Shown here piece after piece: positions 1 through 10,400 of a DNA stretch of 18,554 nt. A program made the position numbers and the translations under genes. Within the stretch, counting starts at the first letter, position 1. Each line of letters opens with the position of its first letter. The DNA comes from Parachlorella kessleri (lineage: Eukaryota; Chlorophyta; Trebouxiophyceae; Chlorellales; Chlorellaceae): positions 1 through 18,554 of the forward strand of contig BBXU01001677.1 in the NCBI GenBank assembly GCA_001598975.1, given 5' to 3'. The notes beneath the pieces were generated by a model. The model saw only the letters and a list, made by a program, of their open reading frames with translations, made no database searches and was not told where the DNA came from.

Positions 1-185
1 TTTGACATTGACCGCACCACCTCTCTTGGGGTAGCCCTAATTTGGCATTGCCTTGTCGTAAAAAAGTCATGTTGCTGGTGAGGTGTGATTGCACACAATG
101 CAGCCATGGCAGAGTTGCTTGTATGGCTGGCACTTGCAAAATCTGCCCTTTCCCGGGTCTCATGAGCTGTATACAAGTGCTTCTA
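1..185. other. Downstream flank of the minus-strand unknown gene
   Basis: This stretch lies just past the stop codon of the minus-strand gene and is probably its 3' untranslated region. I found no TGTAA (the usual green-algal poly(A) signal) on the minus strand here, so the transcript end is not located. Open frames crossing it are short and resemble nothing I know. Confidence 0.3.
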
Positions 186-2278
186 CTACTGCCCAAGGTT
201 GCCGCCCAGCTTCGGCGATTTGTTGCACTGGGGTCGGAAGCAGAAGAACCGCTTCCAGCCTCTCCTTTTTCTCGGCATAACTTGGTCCTCTGCTTGAGCT
301 GTGCTGTCCTGCGCTCCAATGGCTGGCTGCTGGGTGGAAAAACCAATTGGTGTGGTCCGGGTTGCCAGTGCCGGCACCCTTGCAACTGGCGGCTGCATGC
401 CGCTTCTGTGGACTACTTGCTGAGCCTTGTGCTGCTGCTGTTCCACACTCTCCAGGCCAGCTGGGTGTTGCTGCAGTGTACATCTAGCAGCTGCTCCATG
501 CTGGCTTTCTGAGCAGACGGCAACGACCTCCGCTTGCTGCCGCTGCTCGTCAGAAGTGTACGCCTGCTCCGAATGCTCGTGGCAAGGAGCCACCTGCACT
601 TCAGGATACGTTGCATTGAATGTTTGGTGAGCCACATATGTATGTCTCAGCATGCGCATGGCATTGAGATTGCAAGGACTGGACTTGTGCTCTACACCTA
701 CTTCAGCAATTGGAACTCCTGGCATGACGTGCAGGTGCTGCTGCCATTGTTGTGCATTGGTATGTCCACGGTGGGCAGCACCCCTCGCTAGTCGCTGGAG
801 TATGTCATGCTGCATAGCTGGCCGACTGTTCAAGAGCATGCCCTCCTCGGGCCACTCTCCCTCAAAGGCAGCAGGCGCGGAGGCTGTCTCCCAAAGCGCA
901 GGTTCTGAACTGCCCTCGCCATGTGTCAATCCGTGCACTGCCTTGATGTGCCAAATCTCTTGTCCAAAATTCGTCCCACCATGCGGCCATTCTAGGCTGC
1001 CACTAGATCCATCTTTCCGGCTGACGCCATCAAGCTGGGCCTGGAGGGAGCGCCTTGGAAGGCTAAGACCTGCATGCTGACTGCCATCCATCTGCCCAGT
1101 GCCATGGCTGGGCCCGCCCACAGCTGCGAAGCACGCTGCAGGCTGCTGCAGGCCGCCGTACTCTCCCATCTGGCCCTGCAAACCCTGGAGTGGGCTTTTG
1201 CCTTGCCCCTGAGGATGGGGCGCACTCTTAAGCCTGCGGCAAGGGCTGGCAGGTGGCTTGCCAGGAGAACTGCGGTTCCAGCGATGTGCTGGTATGCTGT
1301 TGTTCAGGCTACCACCAACTGTCGCCCTGCCTAAGCTGCCTAGCGCCACATGCCTCGGTCGTCGTCCGATGCGCGTGCCCTGCGGTAGTCGCTGGGCCTG
1401 CGCTGCCTCCACGTCAATGATAAAGTCCATATGGATCTCATCAGAATAACAGCCAACTGCAGTATGGTGGGGCGTCCACCTATTCTGAGCTCCTGCACCG
1501 CCCCTAGCAGCATCACCGCTGCCACTCCCGCTACTACAGGACGAGCTAGGGCTGCTAAACACCCTGTGCGCCCAGCGCAGCCAGGAGGGCATTGAGGTCT
1601 CTACAGCACCTCCCAAGCCGCCATCCAATTCTAACTCACTGTCGACTGAAGACTGCAAACTAAGCGAGCAGGCAGTTGGCTGGCGTCTTGCAACTCCTCC
1701 ATGCCTAGTGAATCCTTTGCTGCCATGGGCGACGTCTTCCTGGCTTGTAGTGCTGCTGGCTAGGCTGCTGGCCCTCCCAAGCCGGGCAGCATGGGCTACC
1801 ACGGCAGCATCCTCTGAGCAGCTGCTACTCAGACGCGGCAAAGGTGCTCGGCTAACAGGTGCGTTGGAGGCCCTGGCGATTTGCGCCACTTTGGGTGCGC
1901 GTTGGCCGGGTTCTGCCCAGGCAGGACGACAGGCAGCGGCTGCTTGGTCCTCCCCATCACTGCTGTCATCGTATCTGTGCCCCTGCAGCCTGCCGTTTGA
2001 GGGTGTTGCGGCTCGTCTTAGCTCGTAGGGTGGGGCTCGTTTGACAACGCAGCTGCTGGCTGGGAGTGTAGCCCATGGAATATTGCGTGGGCTCTGCAAA
2101 AGTAGCCACCAAGCTTGGTTTGCTGGGCAATTAAAAAGCATAACCGGCGCCGCAGCTACACAACGAGACTGACCTCTGGCGACAGGTTTTCCTCCCTATC
2201 TGAGGCCTCGCTATCACTTCCAACAGCTGGGCCAAACACCCGATGGATGTGGTCGACAGTTCTTCCTGGCAACTCCAT
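186..2278 (-). CDS. Unrecognised protein, probably two exons, basic Cys-containing C-terminus
   Basis: I do not recognise the family. A single open frame runs uninterrupted from about 2141 to the TAG at 186-188, long enough to suggest real coding. I infer an 80-base intron at 2094-2173 (donor GTCAGT, acceptor TTTTGCAG) joining a 35-residue first exon (2278-2174, ATG at 2278-2276) to the main exon (2093-186); phases agree, giving about 670 residues. The first exon and the beginning of the second are acidic/Ser-rich (a DSEASDREE stretch, then DDSSDGEDQ). The middle is low-complexity Ser, Gly, Gln, Ala and His-rich, with no obvious membrane segment or catalytic motif. The last 30 residues contain a basic/aromatic patch, RKRRGWKRFFCFRPQC, that could bind a membrane or be acylated (inference). 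Alternatives are a start at the ATG at 2141, which would drop the first exon, or further upstream exons. It is divergent from the transporter gene. Confidence 0.5.
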
Positions 2279-2678
2279 GCACTGCGCTGTATTCTGAGTG
2301 TCAATGGCTGGCTTTCCCAGGCGGTACGTGGCGTCAAAAGAGCGACAGTTGCTTTTTCCTGGCTATCAATGCGCCCCGACATCATCCTTACGTACGGTAT
2401 TAGTCAAGAATAGATGGCCACCACAACCCCGTTAACCAGGGCTTGGAGAGTGTGAAACGTACTACTGCCTGGTCAAGAATGAATAACACTCTTGCCCTGC
2501 ATAGGCTCTGCTAGGTCTTATCAGTCAATACCACTTCCTCGCTGCGTGCGCAGAGGCGCGGAGGTGAAGTGAGGCGCACGTTTGCCTTTTGGATTTAGGA
2601 CGCTCTGTGTGTCCTGTAAGGCGGCGATCCTGGCCTGCGGGCCCAAAGGGGCAGGAGTCCGCTGGCAGCAAAGGCACC
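2279..2678. promoter_or_regulatory. Divergent intergenic region, unknown gene / transporter
   Basis: These 400 bases separate the two predicted ATG codons, which point away from each other, so promoters and 5' untranslated regions of both genes should lie here. On the minus strand the frame of the first exon stays open upstream to a TAG near 2364, so that exon could extend if an upstream exon exists. I see no clear TATA box or repeated operator-like element. The role is inferred from gene orientation only. Confidence 0.35.
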
Positions 2679-5600
2679 ATGGTGTCCGGAGGGTCTTCCA
2701 TGCTGACCATCTTCATCATCCTATCATGGTAAGCCTCCTGCAACTGGATATCTTGCTGGCATGTGTCACATCGAGTGTGCGCCTTGATGAGCAATGCACT
2801 TCACATGGCTGGCCCTACTTTGCAAGGAGCAAGAAGATTTGCATCATGTAGACCATGGGTAGGTTGGCTTTGCACTTATGGAAGCTGCTGCTGCCTGCAG
2901 GTATGGGTCCAACATAGGCGTCCTGCTACTCAACAAGGTGCTGCTTTCCAGCTTCAAGTTTAAGTGAGTTGTCTGGCACGGAGGCCTGCACTGCTATGCT
3001 TTACCAACTTTGAGCTGGTCCCCTGCCCTCTTTCTTGTCCAAGTGTTGGACCACCAGCGCCCGGAAGTCCCTATCAGGCGGCTCTGGGGTTGTTCATCCT
3101 AGGAGATCTCCTGGCAACGCCAAACTCTGGAGGCAACGTAAAACTTCATCGTCCGCCCTCCCCCCCCTTTTGCAGGTACCCTGTCTTCCTGACGCTCTGT
3201 CACATGGTGGCATGCTCCGGCATGAGCTTTGCCGCGTCGCTGGCAGGCCTCTTCCCCCGCCAACAGGTCAAGTCCCGGCCGCAGGCCTACAAGGTGTCTG
3301 TGCTGGCGGTGGTCTTCTGCGGGGCAGTTGCCCTGGGGAACGTTTCCCTGCGCTACATCCCTGTCAGCTTCAACCAGGCAATCGGCGCCACCACGCCAGC
3401 GTTCACAGCGCTGATGACCGTCATGATGACGTCCCAGCGGGAGGACCCGGTGGTGTATGCCACGCTGGTGCCGGTGGTGGTCGGCATCGTCATTGCCAGC
3501 GGCGCGGAGCCGCTGTTCCACATGATCGGCTTTCTGGCGGCAGTCGCGGCAACCTCTATGAGGGCCTTCAAGTCAGGTAGGCGGGCGGGGATTGGAGGTT
3601 GGAGATGTGTGTCTGCAGGAACGGAGGGTCGGGCTTGTGCCGCTGAGTGTGAGACCCGGTGGGACCCCAGTAAGCTGGCGGGTTTGGCAAATGGGGAAGA
3701 CTGCATAGCTTCGCAAGCAGAAGGCACTCCCACCGTTGGTCTTGAAGGACATCAGAGTAGTCGGTGAAAGAGCTGCCGTGGAAAGGCACAGCAGAGGGGC
3801 AACACTCTGGGGGGTTGAGTGTGACTGCCTAAGTGTGCCCTTTGTTTCTATACCTCATGCTCTACGGGTCCTTGTGTGTAAGTCCTGGTGGCCCCTCCCT
3901 GGGCCCAGCCCCCATGCCAACCCCCATGCGGGCCAGCCTGCTGGGTGATCTCCCACCATCGCCCCTCCCCTTCCCCTCTGCTGCCGCAGTGCTGCAGGGC
4001 ATGCTGCTGTCTGACTCAGCCGAGAAGCTGGACAGCCAGAACCTGCTGCTGTACATGGCGCCCGTGGCCTGCATGGTGCTGGTGCCCATGACGCTCATCT
4101 TCGAGCCCCAGGCGCTGCTGGCGGCCACGCAGCTCAGCAGCTCCAGCTCAGGTGTGTTGGTGTGGGTATGGCAGGGAAGTGTTGTTGTTTGTATGGCAGG
4201 GAGGTGCACATGGCTGTGGGACCTGCTTGCAAGCCAGCGCTGGTCTGTGACTTCCTGCTTGCTTCCTGGGGCGGGGTTGCAGGGCTTGTAATTGTGTTAT
4301 GCATGTCGCTGGAGGGTCTGCCCAGGCACCATGCGCCATAAGTATTCATGTGGCCTGTGCCTGCCCTGCCTGGTTCCAGGGAGGGGGACATGATTGTGTG
4401 ACGTCGTTAGCACTTGTCAGGTTTGACTGAGCGCTCGGCTGCAGGCTTCCTGGCGCTGCTGGCGCTCAATAGCTGTGCCGCCTACTTCACCAACCTCACC
4501 AACTTCCTAGTCACCAAGCACACGTCAGCACTCACGTTGCAGGCAAGTGCTGCGCTGCCAGTGAGGTGCGCCCTAGGTGGCTGAAAAACGAGAGAGACTG
4601 GGTTCAAAGGCGGAGGGCTGCCTGCAGCCATGCCGCAGTTGTTTGTTGCGTGGTTGGCGTCGCTATTGTTGTTTCAACACCAGCTGCCCACTCCCTCCAA
4701 GCACGGCCAACGCTTGCAAGCCTGCTGCCTGCTGCTCCGAGCCATGTGTGCTTGGCAGCCTAGGTTTTCGCTGATGAAGGGCCCAGAGAGGCCCCAGATT
4801 TAAAAGTCAAGGAATCGAGGCTTCCACCTGCTCTGATGGTGCCTGCTATTATTGGTCACGTAGCAACGCGGAAGCAAAGCTGACCCCTAGACCATCCCAT
4901 GCATGGGTTCTTGTGGGACCCAGGTGGTAGGCTGCCTCAGCTGGCATCATCTGCAACCAAACGTGCAACCAAAACTTGATAGCGTATTGGTTGGGTGCCG
5001 CAGGTGCTTGGCAACGCCAAGGGCGTGGTGGCGGTGGTGGTGTCAGTGCTCTACTTCCGCAACCCTGTCAACACCTACTCCATACTGGGCTATGCCATCA
5101 CAGTCACAGGCGTGGTCCTGTACTCTCAGGTGCGGAGCGTGGCCGAGCTCGCTAGTATGCGCGTGGGATTGTGCGTTGGACCATGCATGTCTGGGGCGGG
5201 CAGTAGCCCTGGTGCTGCTTTTGGGTCCTCACAGCGTGGAGGACCCTGCTGCTGACAATAGGGCTGTTTGTCACGGCGGCTGTGGCACTTGTTGGGGTTT
5301 GCACGTGGGGTTCTAGGCAGGAGTTTTCCCTAAGGCCAGGCACATGTACCACCACGGACATAGGAGCTTGAAGTGATGTGACATGGGGCCATGTTCATGG
5401 AGTTCGTGCCTTGAAGCAAGATAGTTAGAAGCTCGTCCCCCCCCCCCCCCCCGCTCGTCTTGCCGCCTGGGGCTTGCAAGCAGGCTGCAAGATACAGCCC
5501 GAGGCCGGTTGATGCCACGGCACGGCTTGCGAAGCACACCGTCAACCCTGTCTCCCACTGCAGGCGAAGAAGAGGGTGAAGAAGCAGGACCTGCTCAGCC

Positions 5601-5887
5601 ACGAGCTCGGCCAGCTTGCAAAAGAGCAGCAGCAGCAACAACAACAGCAGCAGCAGCAGCAGCACTCCGCTCAGCAGCACCAGCTGTCACGCCAGCAGCA
5701 GCAGCAGCAGCAGCAGCATAGGAGTGGGCATGCCAAGCGGGTGGAGGTCCTCGAGGAGGGGCTGGCCGCGGCTGAGGCTGGTAGCCTGGAGACAGCGGCT
5801 CTGCTCAAGGCTGTCAAGCTGCACCGCAGCGACTCTGAGACGGGCAGCGCCACGTCAGTCATACCGGTGGGTGCCAGGGGGCTGTAA
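2679..5887 (+). CDS. TPT/DMT-family nucleotide-sugar or sugar-phosphate transporter, KT type
   Basis: Seven exons can be joined in phase: 2679-2728, 2901-2963, 3176-3576, 3990-4151, 4445-4542, 5004-5129 and 5564-5887, about 407 residues. The product should be a roughly ten-helix Golgi antiporter exchanging a nucleotide sugar (or sugar phosphate) for NMP or phosphate. Family signatures: [13 protein letters not shown] in helix 1 (residues 17-29), [10 protein letters not shown] (39-48), LRY (96-98), [12 protein letters not shown] (101-112), [18 protein letters not shown] across the exon 3/4 junction, and the KT motif in [19 protein letters not shown] (247 onward). The pattern is closest to the plant UUAT / At3g11320-like clade, from memory; the substrate cannot be read from sequence. 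The start gives the short N-terminus normal for that clade. Intron 5 is GC-AG. Unlike plant relatives, a tail of about 100 residues follows the last helix, with Q12 (322-333) and Q8 (344-351) runs. A further intron after residue 399 is possible but unneeded, as the frame reaches TAA. Confidence 0.9.
4543..5003 (+). other. GC-AG intron in the transporter gene
   Basis: The exon ending in ...ACGTTGCAG is followed by GCAAGT rather than GT. CAG|GCAAGT is the classic donor of the minor GC-AG intron class. The acceptor GCCGCAG at 4997-5003 restores the conserved peptide [11 protein letters not shown] without a phase shift, so conserved protein sequence on both sides fixes the junction. The intron is 461 bases and contains no convincing gene. 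Confidence 0.85.
5437..5452. repeat. C16 homopolymer (G16 on minus strand)
   Basis: Sixteen consecutive cytosines lie in the last intron of the transporter gene, about 110 bases before its 3' splice site. In the transcript this is a long C tract that could bind poly(C) proteins. The run is also prone to length error in sequencing. Confidence 0.9.
5627..5716 (+). repeat. CAG/CAA repeats encoding polyglutamine in the transporter tail
   Basis: Two glutamine runs, 12 codons (5627-5662) and 8 codons (5693-5716), lie in the last transporter exon, separated by a short His/Ser/Gln-rich spacer. The first is interrupted by several CAA codons and the second is uninterrupted CAG. Both lie in a predicted coiled or disordered tail after the final membrane helix. 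Confidence 0.9.
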
Positions 5888-7496
5888 GCCGCTTCTTGCT
5901 GCCTGGAAGTAGCCAGGTGTTGCCGAGGCTGTGGTCGTGGTGGCCGGCAAGTCACTACTGGTGGAGCGACCTAGACATCAGCCCGGTGGATTGCCACAGA
6001 CGTTAGCCCTGAGAAACGAGGGTCACTCTGGAGGGACCAATGGTTGAGGTCCTCCCCTTTTCCTTGGATGTGGCTTGCGAAGATAGAAGGAAGGTGCATT
6101 CTCCCGCTGGATAGGTTGCAGTGAGTAGACATGGGCCTGGAGGTCCATGAGGCCATCCAGGAGGCAGTAGAATTAAATCCTGCAGGTTCAATAGCTGATA
6201 TGAAGTAAAAGCACGGGCCTGTAAGTCCCACCCTTGTGGGAGAGAGACATTGCAGGCTGGCTGCCAATTCCGTGGTTGATATTGACCCGCTGGGTCGCCT
6301 GCCGGTGTGTTCGCAGCATTGACCTCGCGGCACTGTGGGCTCTCTTAGTGTACTGGCAGGGGGGCTGGCTTGTCTCATCACGAGGCAGGGTGCCTGTGCC
6401 ACTTTTGGGTCAGCTACAGGCCAGGGTTAGTTGATGAAGCCCGCCCGTTTGTTTCTTTACAGGTCTCCTGTTGCCGTGCCCTTTAGCACTTCCCTGTGTA
6501 CTTATGTCTGGTGGCATTATGATGCGGGTAGCGAGTATTGATTACCTGGTCTGACAGGGGGTTTGTGCACAGGGCTGGGATTTATTGGCTAGATTGAGCA
6601 TTGACAAGCTACCCCACCCCCCACTCCCTCCTGCTCCATCGCCCGCTATCAGAGTAGAGTGACAGTAGGACGTTGAGTTGCAGTGGTTTGACAGGCAGGG
6701 AGCTAGCATGTGTATCTTGTAGTCTGCTTGTGGCGTCTCTCATTGTGGGGTGAGTCCCTTGCATGCTCTTGGCTGCTTCCTGCGATGCACGTCCCAGGAT
6801 GCCAGGAGCACCCTGGCATGGAGCATCCTCGGCTTCTTCATACTCTGCTCTATCTATTTGCAGAGCTCGTGTGAGCTGTGCTCTTATTGGCTTATCCTTA
6901 TGTACCGATTGCGCCTTATAGATCTTAAAGATGTAGGGGAGAAAGCAGTTCATTGGCAAGCAAGCTGGGAACAAACTTCAGCCCCGCCAGTACAGCTCAA
7001 CCTCTCTCCTCTCTGTTGCACTGCCTGCCACCATTAAAATTCCCTGTTTGATACAAATACACCAACCAGGGAGACAGTGCGAACCTCTATTGAGGCTGCT
7101 CCTAGCGCGTGCTGCGAAAAACAAGATCTATACCATTCTAGCCAATTTCCCAGCCTGCATCACTTCCGAGCATGGGTCCCAGCCATACGTGAGGCCCGTA
7201 GTGTAAGTCACCTACTGCTGATTCGGCACGTACCCAGTGCTCATGGCACCTGCCAACTCTGGTGTCCAGCATCCTGCTGTCATATGCAGCCATTGCTTGA
7301 ACGGCCATATACACATCTGAGACAGGATGCCTAATACACACTACCTCTGCAAGGCACCCCCGAGCTCAATGCCTGTTACTGTTATCCTACTGCTGTTATC
7401 TGCAGGCAACGCTACGTGACCTGGTAGCCACACAAGGCTTGGAAACCTGTGCGCACACAAGGCAACCAGCCGACAGGCGCTTGACCGCTAAACACA
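5888..7496. other. Convergent intergenic region without a convincing gene
   Basis: This 1.6-kb stretch lies between the stop codons of the transporter (plus) and the U2AF gene (minus), so it should hold both 3' untranslated regions. Open frames up to about 140 codons occur on both strands (for example 5971-6402 and 6609-6974, minus), but they show no conserved motif or protein-like composition. I saw no tRNA-like T-arm, terminal inverted repeat or tandem array. Confidence 0.5.
6220..6241 (+). terminator. Candidate poly(A) signal TGTAA and adjacent small hairpin
   Basis: TGTAA at 6220-6224 is the usual poly(A) signal in green algae. It is followed at once by a perfect 6-bp stem (TCCCAC/GTGGGA, 6226-6241) with a 4-base loop. 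It lies about 335 bases past the transporter stop, a plausible 3' untranslated length. A TGTAA also overlaps the stop codon itself, and another occurs near 7201, so the assignment is tentative. Confidence 0.3.
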
Positions 7497-10400
7497 TCAC
7501 GAAAACTGGCGTGCCGCAAACTTGTGCTCGTCGTAGAAGCTGGCTGCCACCACGTTGTCGGCAAAGGTGCGGCCGTTGAGCTTTGCCTGCAGCCACACAG
7601 TTGAGAACCACCATTTTGGTACACGCCATGCACGCCACAGCCGCTGCCACGCGGCGACCCCTCCGCCGCCTTTGGTTGCACCGCTGTTCCGGGTGCCCCA
7701 CAGGTCAAGGCAAGCCAGCGCGTACAACGCCACATGCTCAGCACAGCTTGGACCTTTCTCGTGGCCAAAGGACACACCGGCCCCAGCCACTGGGTACACC
7801 ACAGCGCTCCACCCTACACCCTGAACCCTTGATTCCCAGCAACATCACCTGCGCCTGCTTGGCCACCCCTAGCTCCTCAAACTCCACAAAGACAAGGCCC
7901 ACACCGGGCGGGTCGTTGGCAGGGTTGGCCGCAGGCTGGGGTACCTCGATCCGTCTCACCTCCCCATACCTACAGCAGCGCAACGGTGGAGCAAACGCAC
8001 AGCGTTCAAGGTGGGATGCACGTAACAGCAGGGGCTAGACAGCAGTGTGGCGGGTGCCAACTGCATCATTCAGCAAAGCCACAGCGCACAGCAGTTGCAA
8101 ATCTCTGCGCCGACATAAACGATGACCGTGTTAGGTTGACCATTCCAGGGCGTCCAATGCTGTGTGTCACTAGCTGACCGCGGCAGCAAGCTTTGGGATG
8201 CAGACGCAGAGAGGACAACAGAGTTGGGCTGGGGAGGTGGAGGCATGCCCCAAGTCAGACAACCCTGGCCGGTGTGGTTCTGCTGGCCACACTTGTCCGC
8301 GCACCTTCTGATCTCGCAGCTAATGTCGTCCACTATGTCATCATACTCTTCCGGCTCAGCAAGCTCCTCGCGGGTCAGCATGTTGCTCAGCCGCACAACC
8401 CTTGTCGGCTCGGCCAATGGAGGGGCGGCAGCAGCTGCAGCACCGTGGCCTCCGGCACCTGCTCCAGGCTGGGCAGGCGGCGCTGCTGTAGGGAGCGGGG
8501 GTGCCTGCTGCTGCTGCTGTTGTGAGGGCGCAGCCGGCGGCGTGGGTGGAGCTCCTCCTGTCTGTGGGGCCTGCTGCTGCGCTGGGGCCCCGACCCCAGC
8601 AACTGCCGGCTTGGCCGCCGCTGGAACAGCTGCTATCTTGGGGTTTGCTGGCTTCGCCGCGCCAGCAGCCGGCTTGCCGGTGGCAGGGTTGGCGGATGGC
8701 AGGCCCACCGCGGCACAGGCAGCGGCCGCTGTGACGTCCTGGCTGGGCTTGCGCACCCTCAGCGTGCTGCCGGCGACCGCCATCGTGGTGATGCCGCCCA
8801 GGGCTGCGTCGGTGGCAGCCTGGTTGGTGAACTGGCACACGGCCGCATTCTGCAGAGCAGGGGAGGCGGGCAGCCAAGCGAGTGAGATGGGGGCAAGTTT
8901 CCTGCTCGCACGCACCCAGCAACACTTGGTGCCCAAGGTTATAGCCGATACCACAACTGGCACCAAAAGCAGCCCAGCTCAGGCTACCATGAGCCTGGTT
9001 TAACGCTCCAGTAGCAGATATGCACCCAGCCAGATGCTGAGCCGATACCAAGCGGCAGGGCTTTCCCAAGGCAGGGATAAGAACGCCCTGACCAGGCAAG
9101 ACCCACCTGCAGCGGGATGGGGACGAAGGCTTTGAGCGGTCCAAAGGCCCGTAGCATCTCCCTCACTTGCACCTCGCTCATGATCATAGGGATGCCTGCA
9201 GCGAGGGTCGCAAGCTTTGTGGGAAAGGCTTAGCCTGACCGACTGGCTACCTGTGAAGGCTGAGGTATATGCAAATTAGTAGTAGCAGCGCAAGTGAGCA
9301 GGCGCCTGTGCAGCCGCCGCCACCGCCAAGCTCGTAACTACCACCTGCGCAAATCCAGCCCATGCTGCTGACCCACCTTGCCCATGCTCTGCCACACTCT
9401 TCAGTGCCAAGTCGAGCAGATCTTCTCCTCCAGAGCGCACCTTACGATCCCTACTCCCTGGCCATCCTGCAGCCTCCAGCCCACCTGAGATGTACAGCGC
9501 CTCAGGACCCTCCACCTTGCGGGTGCCCAGCCCAGCAGGCCCGCCGCCAGCAGGCACAGCAGGCCCGGCGCCGGCGCCCTCCGGCGGCCCCGCCCTGCAC
9601 AGCTCCGCCGCCGCAGCGCGGTTGACGTACGCGGCTATCCGTGTCGGCCCGTGCTGTGCTGCCGCCTCCTCATTAAAGTCAGAGGGCCGCCGCACCTGTA
9701 GCGTAATATGGAAGGACGCAGCTTCCGGCAGGTGTCAACCACCTCCCACGGTCTTGATGTGCACAGCGCATGGTGAACAGACCCCACTCCCAGCTACAGG
9801 CTCCGTCCCACACCTATTGAGGGCATGGTCACCTGCCTGGCTGAGCCGCTATAGAGAGATCAAGCCAGGATGCCATCCAGGCCAGCGACCATGAGCGGCA
9901 AATCAAACTGCAGCTGCCGCCCTAATGCGTTCACACAAGGCTGTCCCCCTGGACCAGGCCCCTCTCCTTGGCTGTAACACGCAGCCACTCACCTGCAGAG
10001 GCCGCCCAGCCAGGCGCACGCCATTCAGCACCAGCGCATTGGCCGCTTCCTCCATGCTGCGCAGCTCCACAAATGCAAAGCGCTTCTGTTTTTCGACGAA
10101 GCAGGCATTGACCACGTCGCCGGGGGTGCGGGCGCCCGGTGCCACGGCTTTGGCTCTCTCCAGCGCGGACACGACGAACTGCAGGCCGTAGGGCAGGAGG
10201 GCAGGCTTGGGGCACCCAGGCGAGTGGCACCCAGGCAGTACCAGCAACATCCACCCCTGGGCGATGCACAGAGCCAGCCTGTGGTAAACAAGAAGCATTC
10301 CAAGCTGTCCGTACAGTAAGGAAACCGAGTAGGGAATGGCAGGAGCGGGGCGCCGCGCTGGGGCAGACGGTCAGCTTGCTCACGGCCTGCAACAAGAGTC

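Noticed and set aside
2964..3767. 267-codon continuous frame around the main transporter exon
   Set aside because: The conserved family sequence covers only 3176-3576; flanking parts begin at a GTGAGT donor and run past a GTAGGC donor, so they are intron.
4768..4882. Possible box C/D snoRNA in the GC-AG intron (CTGATGA ... CTGA)
   Set aside because: The box C lacks the leading purine, there is no convincing terminal stem, and the spacing alone is weak evidence.
5971..6402. 143-codon minus-strand open frame in the intergenic region
   Set aside because: No motif, no protein-like periodicity, and overlaps the expected 3' untranslated region of the transporter.
8164..9003. 279-codon plus-strand open frame rich in Ala and Cys
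   Set aside because: It is exactly antisense to the U2AF exon 8849-8305, whose frame carries recognisable RRM2 and UHM sequence. Poly-Gly/Ala/Cys text is what antisense of Ala/Pro/Gln codons produces.
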